From assembly GCF_029167105.1 (NCBI RefSeq), contig NZ_JARFML010000006.1, positions 1 to 64,000 of the forward strand: 64,000 bases of DNA, in the 5' to 3' direction. Every line of letters begins with the position of its first letter. Position 1 is the first letter of the stretch. The notes below the pieces were generated by a model. The model made no database searches and was not told where the DNA came from. It saw only the letters and a program-made list of their open reading frames with translations. The position numbers and the translations under genes are program-made. This document shows, piece after piece, positions 16,544 to 25,822 of this stretch. The DNA is from Bradyrhizobium yuanmingense (GTDB lineage Bacteria > Pseudomonadota > Alphaproteobacteria > Rhizobiales > Xanthobacteraceae).

Positions 16544-17781
16544 TTGAGCCGATCAAGCCGCCCCGGCGCAAGAACCCGCTGCTGCGGACGCGGCTACCGG
16601 CCTCGCCACCGCGACCGCGCAGCAGAATGTCGCACGGGTTCACGCGCGCGGCCGCCGAAGGCCGCTTCATGCTGCAGCGTTGCGAGGCTTGCGGCACCTT
16701 TGCCTACCCGGCGCGCGAAGCCTGCCCGTCCTGTCTTTCGGCCGGCCTCGCTTTCGTCGATGCGCCGCGGCGAGGTGTATTGCTTGCCGAGACAACGGCA
16801 CGGGTGCCGAGCGACGTCTATTTCCGCGAACGGGCGCCGTGGCGGATCGGCCTCATCAAGATGGATTGCGGTCCGATGATCGTCGCACATCTTCATGCCG
16901 ACTGCGCAGAGGGCGCGGCCGTCAGCATGTCGTTGCAACTCGACAAGAGCGGCCAGGCGGTGGCCTTTGCTCGTCCCGAAAGGGAGACTCCCAACATGGC
17001 AGACGACAAGCAGTGGCGGGAAATGACGGCCGATCCGAAATTCCGTCGCGTGCTCGTCACCAATGGCCGCAGCGTCATCGGTCAGGAAGCCGTCACCGCT
17101 TTGAAGGCGGCGGGCGCCAAGACGGTGTTCGTCGGCATTGCCGAACCATGGCGGCCGTTCGCTGGCGAGGAGCGGCTGCGCGGTCAGGACGGGATCGAGA
17201 TCGTGACTCTCGATGCGGCTGACGAAAAATCGGCTACCGATCTTGCGGCCGACATCGGCGGCAAGGTCGATATTCTCGTCAACACGACGGAGTATGTCCG
17301 GCCGGGCGGCCTGCTCGACCGCAGGGGCACGAGCATCGCACGGGACGAGATCGATCAGGCCTATCTCGGCTTCATCAATCTGGCTCAAGCCTTTGGCCCC
17401 GCCATGCGGATGCGCGGTGCCGACGGCATCAACAGCAGCGCGGCATGGGTCAATATTCTCTCGGTCTATGCGCTGGCGAACTGGCCCGCCTTCGGCGCCT
17501 ACTCTGCTTCGCAGGCCGCCTGCCTGTCGTTGTCGCATTGCTTGCGCGCGGAGCTGCGGCCGGGCGGCGTCCGGGTGATGAACCTGTTTACCGGCCCTGT
17601 CGACACCGAATGGTTCCAGACCGTGCCGCCGCCGAAGGTCGCACCGCGCGCGATCGCGCAGGCGATCGTGTCGGGCCTCAAGGACGGGCTCGAAGAGATG
17701 TATGTCGGAGACATCGCCGAAGAGATCCGGCAACGTCTCGCGGCCAATCCGAAAGCGCTCGAGCGCGAGCTCGACCGATAA
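16540..17781 (+). CDS. DUF35 (zinc ribbon/OB-fold) fused to a degenerate short-chain dehydrogenase
   Basis: A 413-residue two-domain protein. Residues about 30-145 form a DUF35 domain: a zinc ribbon with LQRCEACGTFAYP and EACPSCLSAGL, then an OB-fold stretch. Residues about 153-413 form an SDR domain beginning MADDKQWREM and RRVLVTNGRSVIG. SDR landmarks are altered: the cofactor loop reads TNGRSVIG instead of TGxxxGIG, NNAG reads NTTE, and the catalytic Y-x-x-x-K reads YSASQ (codon CAG). An internal ATG at 16996 begins the SDR part and could allow separate translation. The gene overlaps the thiolase-like gene by four bases. DUF35 domains partner thiolase-like proteins; the SDR part may be structural. 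Confidence 0.8.
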   Translation: MIEPIKPPRRKNPLLRTRLPASPPRPRSRMSHGFTRAAAEGRFMLQRCEACGTFAYPAREACPSCLSAGLAFVDAPRRGVLLAETTARVPSDVYFRERAPWRIGLIKMDCGPMIVAHLHADCAEGAAVSMSLQLDKSGQAVAFARPERETPNMADDKQWREMTADPKFRRVLVTNGRSVIGQEAVTALKAAGAKTVFVGIAEPWRPFAGEERLRGQDGIEIVTLDAADEKSATDLAADIGGKVDILVNTTEYVRPGGLLDRRGTSIARDEIDQAYLGFINLAQAFGPAMRMRGADGINSSAAWVNILSVYALANWPAFGAYSASQAACLSLSHCLRAELRPGGVRVMNLFTGPVDTEWFQTVPPPKVAPRAIAQAIVSGLKDGLEEMYVGDIAEEIRQRLAANPKALERELDR

Positions 17782-17816
17782 GAAGCGGGATTTCAACCGA
17801 GCTGGAGGACGTGACG

Positions 17817-18599
17817 ATGCAAAGCAAGAGTCTCCTGGAGCTGGCGAGTGCGATTTCTTCCGGCGCGGTCCGCGTCGTCGATCTGACCTTCACACTCAGT
17901 CCGGACTTTCCGGTCATCGTCCTCCCGCCGGAGTTCGGTCAGGCCGCGCCTGTCCGCATCCAGGAGATATCGCGATACGATGGTCGCGGCCCGGCCTGGT
18001 ACTGGAACAACGTTACGTTCGGCGAACACACCGGCACGCATTTCGACGCGCCGATTCACTGGTTCACCGGCAAGAACCTGCCGAACAATGCCGTCGACAC
18101 GATGCCCGCCAAGGACATGATCGCACCGGCCTGTGTCATCGACTGCTCGGCGCAGGCGGCGCAGGATCCTGATTTTCTGCTGACGGTCCCGATTGTCGAA
18201 GCCTGGGAAGCCAGGCACGGCCGTATCCCCGAGCGGAATTGGGTGTTGCTCAGGACCGACTGGTCGAAGAAGGGCTGGCGCGATTACTCCAATCTCGGGG
18301 ACGACGGCGCGCATACGCCGGGCCCGAACCCGGCGGTGATGAAGTGGCTGGTGGAGGAGCGCGGTGTCATCGGTTTCGGCACCGAAACCATCGGCACGGA
18401 TGCGGGGCAGGCCGGGCATTTCGAGCCGCCTTATCCGGCGCATCACTTTCTGCACGGCGCGGGCCGCTACGGCCTGCAATGCCTGTGTAACCTGGATCAG
18501 CTTCCGGCCACCGGCGCCGTCATCGTGGCCTCGCCACTGAAGATCCAGAACGGTTCCGGCAGCCCGCTTCGAGTTATCGCTCTGATGTCGTCGACCTGA
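17817..18599 (+). CDS. Cyclase-family metal hydrolase (kynurenine formamidase-like fold)
   Basis: A 260-residue protein of the cyclase family, with the metal motif HTGTHFDAPIHWF near residues 71-83 matching the H-x-G-T-H-x-D-x-P-x-H signature shared with bacterial kynurenine formamidase and isatin hydrolase. The ATG follows GGAGGACGTGACG. FGTETIGTDAG and a late HHFLHGAGRYGLQ segment supply further conserved residues. It follows the DUF35-SDR gene by 35 bases and precedes a binding-protein gene. Members open amides or lactam-like rings. A kynurenine-related role would fit an anthranilate pathway but is not shown by the sequence. Confidence 0.85.
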   Translation: MQSKSLLELASAISSGAVRVVDLTFTLSPDFPVIVLPPEFGQAAPVRIQEISRYDGRGPAWYWNNVTFGEHTGTHFDAPIHWFTGKNLPNNAVDTMPAKDMIAPACVIDCSAQAAQDPDFLLTVPIVEAWEARHGRIPERNWVLLRTDWSKKGWRDYSNLGDDGAHTPGPNPAVMKWLVEERGVIGFGTETIGTDAGQAGHFEPPYPAHHFLHGAGRYGLQCLCNLDQLPATGAVIVASPLKIQNGSGSPLRVIALMSST

Positions 18600-18656
18600 G
18601 CCCAATCCATGGCGCTCGCCAATCAGACCAAGAAATTCTCCCGAAAGACAGGTGCC

Positions 18657-19814
18657 ATGAACTTGATCAAGAGCCTGGTGGCTTCCACTGCATTGCTGCT
18701 TGCCGTTCCGCAATTCGCGCGAGCCGAGATCCTCGTCGGATTCGTCACCGGCCTCAGCGGGCCGGTGTCATCGATCGGTATTCCCAACGCGAAGGGGATC
18801 GCGGCAGGTCAGGCCTATATCGGCGAAATCGGCGGCGAGAAGCTGCGGGTCATCCAGCTCGATGACGGCTCCGATCCGACCGCGTCGGCACGCAATGCGC
18901 GCAAGCTGGTCGAGCAAGAGAAGGTCGATATCCTGATCGGCACGTCCGGCGCTCCCCAGACGCTCGCGATGGCGACCGCGGCCATCGAGATGAAGATTCC
19001 GATGATCGCGGTGTCGCCGATCGCACCGGTGCCGTCAGGCGACAGCGGTCCCTGGGTCGTGCAGACGCCGCAGCCCACGCCGCTTCTGGTGCAAGGAATC
19101 GTCGACCACATGAAGGCGAAGGGCCTGACGACCGTCGCCTTCATCGGTTTTTCCGATGCGTTCGGCGATCTCATGTACAGCTCGCTCGAGCAGAGTGCGA
19201 AGGCCGCCGGCATCAAGGTCGTCGCCAACGAACGCTACGCCCGGTCGGACTCCTCGGTGACGGCTCAGGTGCTGCGCGCACTCGCCGCGCGTCCCGACGC
19301 CATCATGCTCGGCGGCACCGGCACGCCAGGCGCGCTGCCGGTCATCGCTCTGTCCGAGCGGGGATATAAGGGACCGCTCTATGGCAATCACGGGCTGATC
19401 AGCGCCGATTTCCTTCGTCTGGCCGGCAAAGCCGCCAACGGCATCATGTGCCCGACGGGACCTGTGACCGCGGCGGAGCAGCTTCCGGCCAGCAATCCAA
19501 TCCAGAAGGTCGCCCTGGATTTCCGCTCGGCCTTCGAAAAGGCCAACGGCGAGGCGCCGACGGATTCATTCTCGTCCTATTCCTTCGACGGCTGGCTGAT
19601 CTTCGCCGACGCCGCCAAGCGTGCTCTGGCAACCGGTGCCAAGCCAGGCTCACCCGAGTTCCGTACCGCGATTCGCCAGGCGCTGTTCGCCACCAAGGAG
19701 GTCGTGGGGACGCAGGGCGTCTACACCTACACGCCGGCGGACCGGCATGGGGTGGACGATCGCTCGCGCATCATGGTTCAGATCGAGGACGGCAAGTACA
19801 AGCTGTTGCCTTGA
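18657..19814 (+). CDS. HAAT substrate-binding protein (catabolic island, copy B)
   Basis: A 385-residue binding protein with a signal peptide at residues 1-22 (MNLIKSLVASTALLLAVPQF, cleavage after ARA). I chose the ATG at 18657 because the 16 residues upstream of it precede the signal peptide and look unnatural. The mature start EILVGFVTGLSGPVSSIG and the IQLDDGSDPTASARNARK block show that it is a close paralogue of the protein at 12317-13465. It has no permease or ATPase genes of its own, so it probably shares the leftward importer (8754-12273). Two binding proteins for one importer suggest two related ligands. Confidence 0.9.
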   Translation: MNLIKSLVASTALLLAVPQFARAEILVGFVTGLSGPVSSIGIPNAKGIAAGQAYIGEIGGEKLRVIQLDDGSDPTASARNARKLVEQEKVDILIGTSGAPQTLAMATAAIEMKIPMIAVSPIAPVPSGDSGPWVVQTPQPTPLLVQGIVDHMKAKGLTTVAFIGFSDAFGDLMYSSLEQSAKAAGIKVVANERYARSDSSVTAQVLRALAARPDAIMLGGTGTPGALPVIALSERGYKGPLYGNHGLISADFLRLAGKAANGIMCPTGPVTAAEQLPASNPIQKVALDFRSAFEKANGEAPTDSFSSYSFDGWLIFADAAKRALATGAKPGSPEFRTAIRQALFATKEVVGTQGVYTYTPADRHGVDDRSRIMVQIEDGKYKLLP

Positions 19815-19823
19815 GGTGCGCGC

Positions 19824-21488
19824 ATGGTCGCAATTGAGAAAGATGCGCTGGCGAACATCACCGAGGTGGTCGGCGGTGACGACGTGACGCCTGCCTGGGC
19901 GCGGGCGATGGCGTCGTTTCCGCCGTCTGAGCGCATCCTCTCGACGATGCTCACGCGGCAGGCGGAGCGTTACGGCGATCGCCTTCTGCTCATTGCCGGA
20001 GAGGCGCGCTGGAGCTTTGCGCAGGCCGCGGCGATTGCGGCCGCGTCGGCCCAGACGCTGGTCGATGCCGGGATCAAGCCGGGCGACCGGGTCGCGCTGA
20101 TGTGCTCGAACCGTCCCGAGTTCTTGCAGGTCTATCTCGGTTGTGCGTGGCTGGGGGCGATTGCGGTCCCGATCAATACCGCGTTGCGCGGCTTCCAGCT
20201 GTCCCACATTTTCCGCAACTCGCGCCCCGCGCTGCTCGTCGTCGAGGCTCAGTTCGGCAGCGCGGTCGAGAGTGTCGAGGCGGATGTCGAGCTGCCGCCT
20301 CGGACCTGGATCATCGGAGCTGCTGCCGACGCAATCGGTGCCAGGCTTTCCGCGGTCTCGCTGCCGTCTCTTGGCGCCGCAGCCCCGGCCGGCGCCGTGC
20401 GTCCCGGTGACACCGTTGCGATCCTCTATACGTCGGGCACCACGGGGCCTGCGAAGGGTGTGTGCTGTCCGCAGGCGCAGCTGTTCTGGTGGGGCATCTA
20501 TTCGGCGCGGGCGCTCGGAATCCGCGAGGGCGATGTGCTGTTCACGACGCTGCCGCTGTTCCACACCAACGCGCTGAATGCGTTCTATCAGGCGCTGCTG
20601 AACGGATGCACGTACGTGCTCGAGCCGAAATTCTCTGCTTCCGGCTTTTGGGCTGCCGCGCGACAGCACAATGCGACGGTCGGCTATCTGCTCGGTGCGA
20701 TGGCGTCGATGCTCCTGGCGCAGCCGAGGAGCGCAGACGAGTCAATGCATCGTCTTCGTGTCGCGCTTGGCGGCGGCGTGCCGCCGCAAATCCACGGCCC
20801 GTTCCACGAGCGCTTCGGCGTACCGCTGGTCGACGGCTACGGGTCGACCGAGACGAATTTTGTCTTCGCCGGCACGATTCCGTCGGATCGGGCGGGGACG
20901 ATGGGGTACCTGGCCGATGGTATCGAGGCGCGGATCGTCGACGAGAATGATTCCGAGCTGCCTGATGGAGAGGCCGGCGAGCTCGTGCTTCGCGCGCGAG
21001 AACCCTTTGCGTTCGCGTCCGGCTATTTCGGCATGCCGGAGAAGTCAGTGGAGGCCTGGCGAAATCTGTGGTTCCACTCAGGCGATCGGGTCGTTCGCGA
21101 TTCCGACGGGCATTACCGCTTCATCGATCGCATGAAGGATTCCATCCGCAGGCGTGGCGAGAACGTGTCCTCGTGGGAGGTCGAGCAGGCGATCCAGGCG
21201 CATCCCGCGGTCGCTGCCTGCGCGATCTACCCGCTGCCGTCGGAGTTGGGTGAGGACGAAGTTGCTGCTGCGATTCTGCTGGAACCGGGGCACTTGCTAC
21301 AGCCGGTCGACATCGTCAGGCATTGCGAAGGGCGGATCGCCTATTTCGCCATTCCGCGCTATGTGCGAATCCTCAGTCAGATGCCGCTGACGGAGAACGG
21401 CAAGATCAAGAAGGGCGTGCTGCGCGATGCCGGTGTCACGACGGATACATGGGATCGCGAAGCGGCCGGCGTGAAGATACGACGCTGA
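19824..21488 (+). CDS. AMP-forming acyl-CoA ligase (ANL superfamily)
   Basis: A 554-residue adenylate-forming ligase. The phosphate loop reads ILYTSGTTGPAKGV near residues 202-215, the aromatic/adenine motif GYGSTETN near 339, the hinge region HYRFIDRMKDSIRRRGENVSSWEVE near 430-454, and the catalytic lysine near the end in LTENGKIKKG. The RRRGENVSS form resembles CaiC-type (carnitine/crotonobetaine) ligases more than benzoate-CoA ligases, so the acid activated is uncertain. It follows the binding-protein gene by nine bases and likely converts the imported acid to its CoA thioester for the enzymes around it. Confidence 0.88.
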   Translation: MVAIEKDALANITEVVGGDDVTPAWARAMASFPPSERILSTMLTRQAERYGDRLLLIAGEARWSFAQAAAIAAASAQTLVDAGIKPGDRVALMCSNRPEFLQVYLGCAWLGAIAVPINTALRGFQLSHIFRNSRPALLVVEAQFGSAVESVEADVELPPRTWIIGAAADAIGARLSAVSLPSLGAAAPAGAVRPGDTVAILYTSGTTGPAKGVCCPQAQLFWWGIYSARALGIREGDVLFTTLPLFHTNALNAFYQALLNGCTYVLEPKFSASGFWAAARQHNATVGYLLGAMASMLLAQPRSADESMHRLRVALGGGVPPQIHGPFHERFGVPLVDGYGSTETNFVFAGTIPSDRAGTMGYLADGIEARIVDENDSELPDGEAGELVLRAREPFAFASGYFGMPEKSVEAWRNLWFHSGDRVVRDSDGHYRFIDRMKDSIRRRGENVSSWEVEQAIQAHPAVAACAIYPLPSELGEDEVAAAILLEPGHLLQPVDIVRHCEGRIAYFAIPRYVRILSQMPLTENGKIKKGVLRDAGVTTDTWDREAAGVKIRR

Positions 21489-21500
21489 CGTCGTATTCGC

Positions 21501-22061
21501 TCAAGGTTTTTGCAAGGCGTCCCTGACGGCGGCCTTGAGTTCGTCGAGCTCGCCGATCAATCCATCGAACCGATCTGCCGGGAAATCCGCCAGCAGCTCG
21601 GCAAGCCATGCGCCGTGGCTCTTGGCCATTCGCCTGAAGATCTTGCGGCCTTCGACCGTCATACAGACGATCTGCACGCGCCGGTCGAGGTTCGACGCCG
21701 TGCGAGTGATGTATCCATCTGCGACCAGGCGGTCGACGATTGGCGTGAGGTTCCCGGCCGAGACCATCAGGCGCTTGGGCAGCTCTCCCAGCACAAGTCC
21801 GCTTGGTTCGCGGTCGAGCTGGGCGAGAACGTCGAAGCGGGGCATCGTGAAGTCGAACTCTTCGCGAAACCGGCGCCGCAACTCGCCTTCGATGAGGGAC
21901 GTGCAGGCGAGCAGTCGGAGCCAAAGGCGTGTTTGAGCCCTGTACTCAGCCTCCTGATCCGTCTCGTTCCTGGCCGAAACAGGCGTGGACTCCTTCGCGA
22001 GTGCCAATCGAATCTCCCGGGCGTCGTGGCTTACGAAAGCTGACGCAGCTCTCGTGGACAT
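21501..22061 (-). CDS. MarR-family transcriptional regulator
   Basis: A 186-residue winged-helix regulator when started at the ATG at 22061; the frame is open from a TTG at 22094 but with no better support. The core from about residue 44 ([18 protein letters not shown]) through [50 protein letters not shown] is the MarR DNA-binding unit with its D-x-R wing ([15 protein letters not shown]). It converges on the ligase gene with 12 bases between them and diverges from the hydroxylase gene at 22291. Regulators of this type (BadR, HcaR relatives) often sense aryl-CoA thioesters; that is inference here. Confidence 0.9.
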   Translation of the reverse strand: MSTRAASAFVSHDAREIRLALAKESTPVSARNETDQEAEYRAQTRLWLRLLACTSLIEGELRRRFREEFDFTMPRFDVLAQLDREPSGLVLGELPKRLMVSAGNLTPIVDRLVADGYITRTASNLDRRVQIVCMTVEGRKIFRRMAKSHGAWLAELLADFPADRFDGLIGELDELKAAVRDALQKP

Positions 22062-22206
22062 TGGCAAGATAGTTCGTGCCAAAAGTAAATTCAAGGCTGG
22101 GTCCGAGGGATCCGGAATCGGCGCCGCCGTGTATCCGATTTACACTAAATTTCAGGATCGGCGCTGCGGTGAGGGGCGTGCCCTCCGAGGTCTTTGCAGA
22201 ACCGTC

Positions 22207-22236
22207 TTGACAATGCACGCATCGAGGAAATATTTT
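22207..22236 (+). promoter_or_regulatory. Candidate sigma-70 type promoter for the aryl-CoA hydroxylase gene
   Basis: TTGACA at 22207-22212 and TATTTT at 22231-22236 are separated by 18 bases, a good housekeeping-type pair in an otherwise GC-rich genome, 55 bases before the ATG at 22291. The -10 lies inside a perfect inverted repeat, suggesting repression by the divergently encoded MarR protein. Confidence 0.55.
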
Positions 22237-22248
22237 ATACTTAAAATA
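22231..22248. promoter_or_regulatory. Perfect inverted repeat over the -10, candidate MarR operator
   Basis: TATTTTA-TACT-TAAAATA is an 18-base sequence with perfect 7-base arms and a 4-base spacer, typical in size for MarR-family sites. It overlaps the candidate -10 of the hydroxylase gene. A weaker repeat, ATTTA-CAC-TAAAT, lies at 22138-22150, closer to the MarR gene, and might serve autoregulation. Confidence 0.55.
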
Positions 22249-22290
22249 ATTTGGGTGAGAGCTCGGCGCAACGCGCGAAAGCGAGGGATC

Positions 22291-24609
22291 ATGCGCATAG
22301 TCTGTATCGGCGGCGGGCCGGCCGGCCTCTATCTGGGCCTCCTGATGAAGCGTCGACATCCGGAACATGTCATCACGGTCGTCGAGCGCAACAAGCCCTA
22401 CGATACGTTTGGCTGGGGGGTGGTATTCTCCGATGCCATGATGTCTGCGATGCGTCTTGCCGACCCCGAGAGCGCGGCCGAGATCGAGAACGCCTTCAAT
22501 CATTGGGACGACATCGAACTGGTCTTCAAGGGGACGCGCCAGCGCACGACCGGCCACGGCTTCATCGGCATTGGCCGCAAGCATCTGCTCAACATTCTCC
22601 AGAGGCGCTGCGAGGCTCTGGGTGTCGAGCTCGCCTTCGAGCGTGAGGTGGAGTCCGATCTCGAATTCCCCGACGCCGACCTGATCGTCGCCTGCGACGG
22701 TGTCAACTCCAGGATTCGCGCCCGCTATGCCGAACAGTTCCAGCCGGACATGGTGATCCGGCCGAACCGCTACATCTGGCTCGGCACCAAGAAGGCGTTC
22801 GACGCCTTCACGTTCGACTTCCAGAGGACGGAGCACGGCTGGTTCCAGGCACATATCTACAAGTTCGATGCGGAAACCTCGACCTTCATCGTCGAGACCA
22901 CGGAAGAAGCCTACAATGCTCACGGGCTGGGCGAGCTCGATCAGCAGGGGTCGATCGACTTCTGCGAAAAGATCTTTGCCGAGACGCTCGACGGTGCGAA
23001 GCTTTTGACCAACGCCCGCCATCTGCGCGGCTCGGCCTGGCTCAATTTCAGCCGCCTGATCTGCGGCAAGTGGAGCGTGTTCAACGGCCGCTCCCACGTC
23101 GTGCTGATGGGGGACGCAGCGCACACCGCGCATTTCGCCATCGGGTCGGGCACCAAGCTTGCGCTCGACGACGCCATCGAGCTCGCCAACCAGTTCGATC
23201 GCCATGGTCACGGTCGCGACCGCATCCAGACCGTGCTGGAGGCCTACGAGGAAGTGCGCCGCGTCGACGTGGCGCGCATCCAGAACGCGGCGCGCAATGC
23301 CATGGAATGGTTCGAGGTGGTCGGCCGGCGCTATGCCGATACGCTCGAGCCGCCGCAGTTCTTCTATTCGATGCTGACGCGTTCGCAGCGTATCAGCCAT
23401 GAAAACCTGCGCCTGCGCGACCGTGCCTGGCTGGAAGGATTCGAGCGATGGTTTGCCGCGCGCTCGGGCATCGCCGTCGAGGACGACGAACGGGTACCGC
23501 CACCGATGCTGACGCCGCACCGCGTGCGCGGCCTCACGCTGGCGAACCGCATCATGGTCTCGCCGATGGCGATGTATTCGGCGAAGGATGGGCTGATCAA
23601 CGACTTCCACATCGCTCACCTCGGAGCGCGCGCCATGGGTGGCGCCGCTTTGATCTTTGCCGAGATGACCTGCGTCTCACCGGATGCCAGGATCACGCCG
23701 GGCTGTCTCGGGCTCTGGAACGATGAGCAAGCGGCACAATGGTGCCGGCTGGTCGATCTGATCCATAGCCTCGGACACGCCAAGGTCGGCATCCAGCTCG
23801 GCCATGCCGGGCGGAAGGGATCGACCCGGCTCGCTTGGGAGGGGATTGACCAGCCGCTGGCTTCAGGCAATTGGCCGCTGATCTCGGCTTCCGCGCTGCC
23901 CTATCTGCCGCGCAGCCAGTTGCCGCGGCAAATGAACCGCACCGACATGGTCCGCGTCCGCGACGATTTCGTCGCCGCAACGCGCCGTGCAGCCGACGCC
24001 GGTGTCGATTGGCTCGAGCTTCATTGCGCCCATGGCTATTTGCTGTCGAGCTTCCTGTCGCCGCTGACCAACCGGCGAACTGACGAATATGGCGGCAACC
24101 ACGAGAATCGTGCGCGCTTTCCGCTGGAGGTGTTCAGGGCGATGCGCGCGGCATGGCCCTCCGATCGGCCGATGTCGGTGCGGCTGTCCTGCCATGACTG
24201 GACCGAAGGCGGCAACACGCCGGCCGACGCTGCGATCTTCGCTGTGATGTTCAAGGAGGCGGGAGCAGACGTGATCGATTGCTCCTCGGGACAGGTCTGG
24301 AAGGAGGAACGGCCGATCTACGGCCGCCTGTTCCAGACGCCATTCGCCGATCTGATCCGCAACGAAGTCGGCATCGAGACGATTGCAGTCGGCGCGATCT
24401 CCGAGGCCGATCACGCCAACTCGATTCTCGCGGCTGGCCGCGCGGATCTCTGCGCGATTGCGCGGCCGCATCTTGCCGACCCGGCCTGGACGCTGCACGA
24501 AGCCGCGCGCATCGGCATCACAGCGGTCAACTGGCCGAAGCAATATCTGTCCGCCAAGGGACAATACGAAGCCAATCTGGCGCGTGCCGCTGCCGTGGCC
24601 GCGCCGTGA
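22291..24609 (+). CDS. Bifunctional aryl-CoA flavin monooxygenase/old-yellow-enzyme reductase (salicylyl-CoA 5-hydroxylase or 2-aminobenzoyl-CoA monooxygenase/reductase type)
   Basis: A 772-residue two-domain enzyme. Residues 1-395 are a class A flavin monooxygenase: [10 protein letters not shown] near residue 7 for FAD, and [20 protein letters not shown] near 273 for the flavin pyrophosphate. Residues about 405-770 are an old-yellow-enzyme (NADH:flavin oxidoreductase) domain with [25 protein letters not shown] and [14 protein letters not shown]. This architecture is known for salicylyl-CoA 5-hydroxylase and for 2-aminobenzoyl-CoA monooxygenase/reductase, which hydroxylates and then reduces the ring of a CoA-bound aromatic. 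The ATG at 22291 places the FAD motif properly; the frame continues about 100 codons upstream without homology and through the promoter. It leads a transcript with an acyl-CoA dehydrogenase and a RidA-like gene. Confidence 0.92.
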   Translation: MRIVCIGGGPAGLYLGLLMKRRHPEHVITVVERNKPYDTFGWGVVFSDAMMSAMRLADPESAAEIENAFNHWDDIELVFKGTRQRTTGHGFIGIGRKHLLNILQRRCEALGVELAFEREVESDLEFPDADLIVACDGVNSRIRARYAEQFQPDMVIRPNRYIWLGTKKAFDAFTFDFQRTEHGWFQAHIYKFDAETSTFIVETTEEAYNAHGLGELDQQGSIDFCEKIFAETLDGAKLLTNARHLRGSAWLNFSRLICGKWSVFNGRSHVVLMGDAAHTAHFAIGSGTKLALDDAIELANQFDRHGHGRDRIQTVLEAYEEVRRVDVARIQNAARNAMEWFEVVGRRYADTLEPPQFFYSMLTRSQRISHENLRLRDRAWLEGFERWFAARSGIAVEDDERVPPPMLTPHRVRGLTLANRIMVSPMAMYSAKDGLINDFHIAHLGARAMGGAALIFAEMTCVSPDARITPGCLGLWNDEQAAQWCRLVDLIHSLGHAKVGIQLGHAGRKGSTRLAWEGIDQPLASGNWPLISASALPYLPRSQLPRQMNRTDMVRVRDDFVAATRRAADAGVDWLELHCAHGYLLSSFLSPLTNRRTDEYGGNHENRARFPLEVFRAMRAAWPSDRPMSVRLSCHDWTEGGNTPADAAIFAVMFKEAGADVIDCSSGQVWKEERPIYGRLFQTPFADLIRNEVGIETIAVGAISEADHANSILAAGRADLCAIARPHLADPAWTLHEAARIGITAVNWPKQYLSAKGQYEANLARAAAVAAP

Positions 24610-24625
24610 GCGAAGGAGGGATCGG

Positions 24626-25804
24626 ATGAACTCCGTGGTAAAGATGATCCGGCGCGAATGGCTGGACTGGCCGTTCTTCGAGCCCCGCCATCTTGCGATC
24701 GGCGAAGCGCTCGATCGCTTCGTGCAGTCGGGAGCCCTCGACAAGATCGATCACAATGATGTGGATGGCGCCTGTCGCAAGCTTGTGCGCGCGATGGGCG
24801 AGGCGGGGTTGCTCGATTGCGCGGTCGCGGCGCCCGATGGCGATGCGACGTCGATCGATTCCCGCTCGATCTGCCTGTCGCGCGAGTCGCTGGCCTATGC
24901 CGATGGCCTCGCCGATTTTGCTTTCGCCATGCAGGGGCTTGGCTCCGGAGCGATTGCACTGGGTGGCTCGGCGGAGCTGCGCAAGGCCGTGCTGCCGAAG
25001 GTGCGTTCCGGCGAATGGCTCGCGGCCTTCGCGTTGTCCGAGAAGGAGGCGGGATCGGACGTCGCGGCGATGTCCTGCACGGCGCGGGCCGACGGCGACA
25101 ACTTCGTCATCGACGGCGAGAAGACCTGGATCTCGAACGGCGGCATTGCCGATGTCTATACGCTGTTCGCTCGAACGGGCGAGGCGCCGGGCGCCCGCGG
25201 CATTTCGGCCTTCGTCGTCTTTCCGGATGATCCCGGTTTTAGCATTGCCGAGCGCATCGACGTGATTGCGCCGCACCCGCTGGCGACGTTGCGCTTCACC
25301 AATTGCCGGATTCCCGCGAGCCGCAGGCTCGGCGCGCCCGGGGGCGGGTTCAAGCTCGCGATGCAGACGCTGGATATTTTCCGCGCATCGGTCGCCGCCG
25401 CAGCCGTCGGCTTTGCCCGTCGCGCGCTCGACGAGGCATTGTCGCATGCGCGCAGCCGAAACATGTTCGGTGCGACGCTGGGGGATCTTCAACTGACCCA
25501 GGCCGCGCTCGGCGACATGGCGACCGACACCGACGCCGCGGCGTTGCTGACCTACCGCGCGGCCTGGCGTCGCGATGTGCAGAAGCTTCCGACGACGCGC
25601 GAAGCTGCCATGGCGAAGCTGACCGCCACCGAGACCGCGCAGCGCGTCATCGACCGTGCCGTCCAGATGTTCGGCGGGCGCGGCGTGCGCAAGGGAGAGG
25701 TCGTCGAAAGTCTCTACCGCGAAATCCGCGCGCTGCGCATCTACGAGGGCGCGACCGAGGTCCAGAAATTGATTGTCGCCCGCGAGCTGTTGAAGCCGCG
25801 CTGA
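24626..25804 (+). CDS. Acyl-CoA dehydrogenase
   Basis: A 392-residue flavoprotein beginning at the ATG behind AAGGAGGGATCGG, 16 bases after the hydroxylase stop. Family landmarks are [19 protein letters not shown] near residue 135, [19 protein letters not shown] near 165, [15 protein letters not shown] near 349, and the C-terminal [19 protein letters not shown] carrying the catalytic Glu position. The length is normal. In this context it probably oxidises an alicyclic CoA intermediate released by the monooxygenase/reductase in a beta-oxidation-like sequence. Confidence 0.93.
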   Translation: MNSVVKMIRREWLDWPFFEPRHLAIGEALDRFVQSGALDKIDHNDVDGACRKLVRAMGEAGLLDCAVAAPDGDATSIDSRSICLSRESLAYADGLADFAFAMQGLGSGAIALGGSAELRKAVLPKVRSGEWLAAFALSEKEAGSDVAAMSCTARADGDNFVIDGEKTWISNGGIADVYTLFARTGEAPGARGISAFVVFPDDPGFSIAERIDVIAPHPLATLRFTNCRIPASRRLGAPGGGFKLAMQTLDIFRASVAAAAVGFARRALDEALSHARSRNMFGATLGDLQLTQAALGDMATDTDAAALLTYRAAWRRDVQKLPTTREAAMAKLTATETAQRVIDRAVQMFGGRGVRKGEVVESLYREIRALRIYEGATEVQKLIVARELLKPR

Positions 25805-25822
25805 GAGGATTGAGAACTACGC

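Noticed and set aside
18609..18656. A 16-residue N-terminal extension of the second island binding protein
   Set aside because: It would precede a complete signal peptide; the internal ATG at 18657 is the better start.
21985..22290. A 102-codon upstream extension of the aryl-CoA hydroxylase frame
   Set aside because: It runs through the MarR gene's start and the promoter and has no homology to the family; the FAD motif sits correctly with the ATG at 22291.
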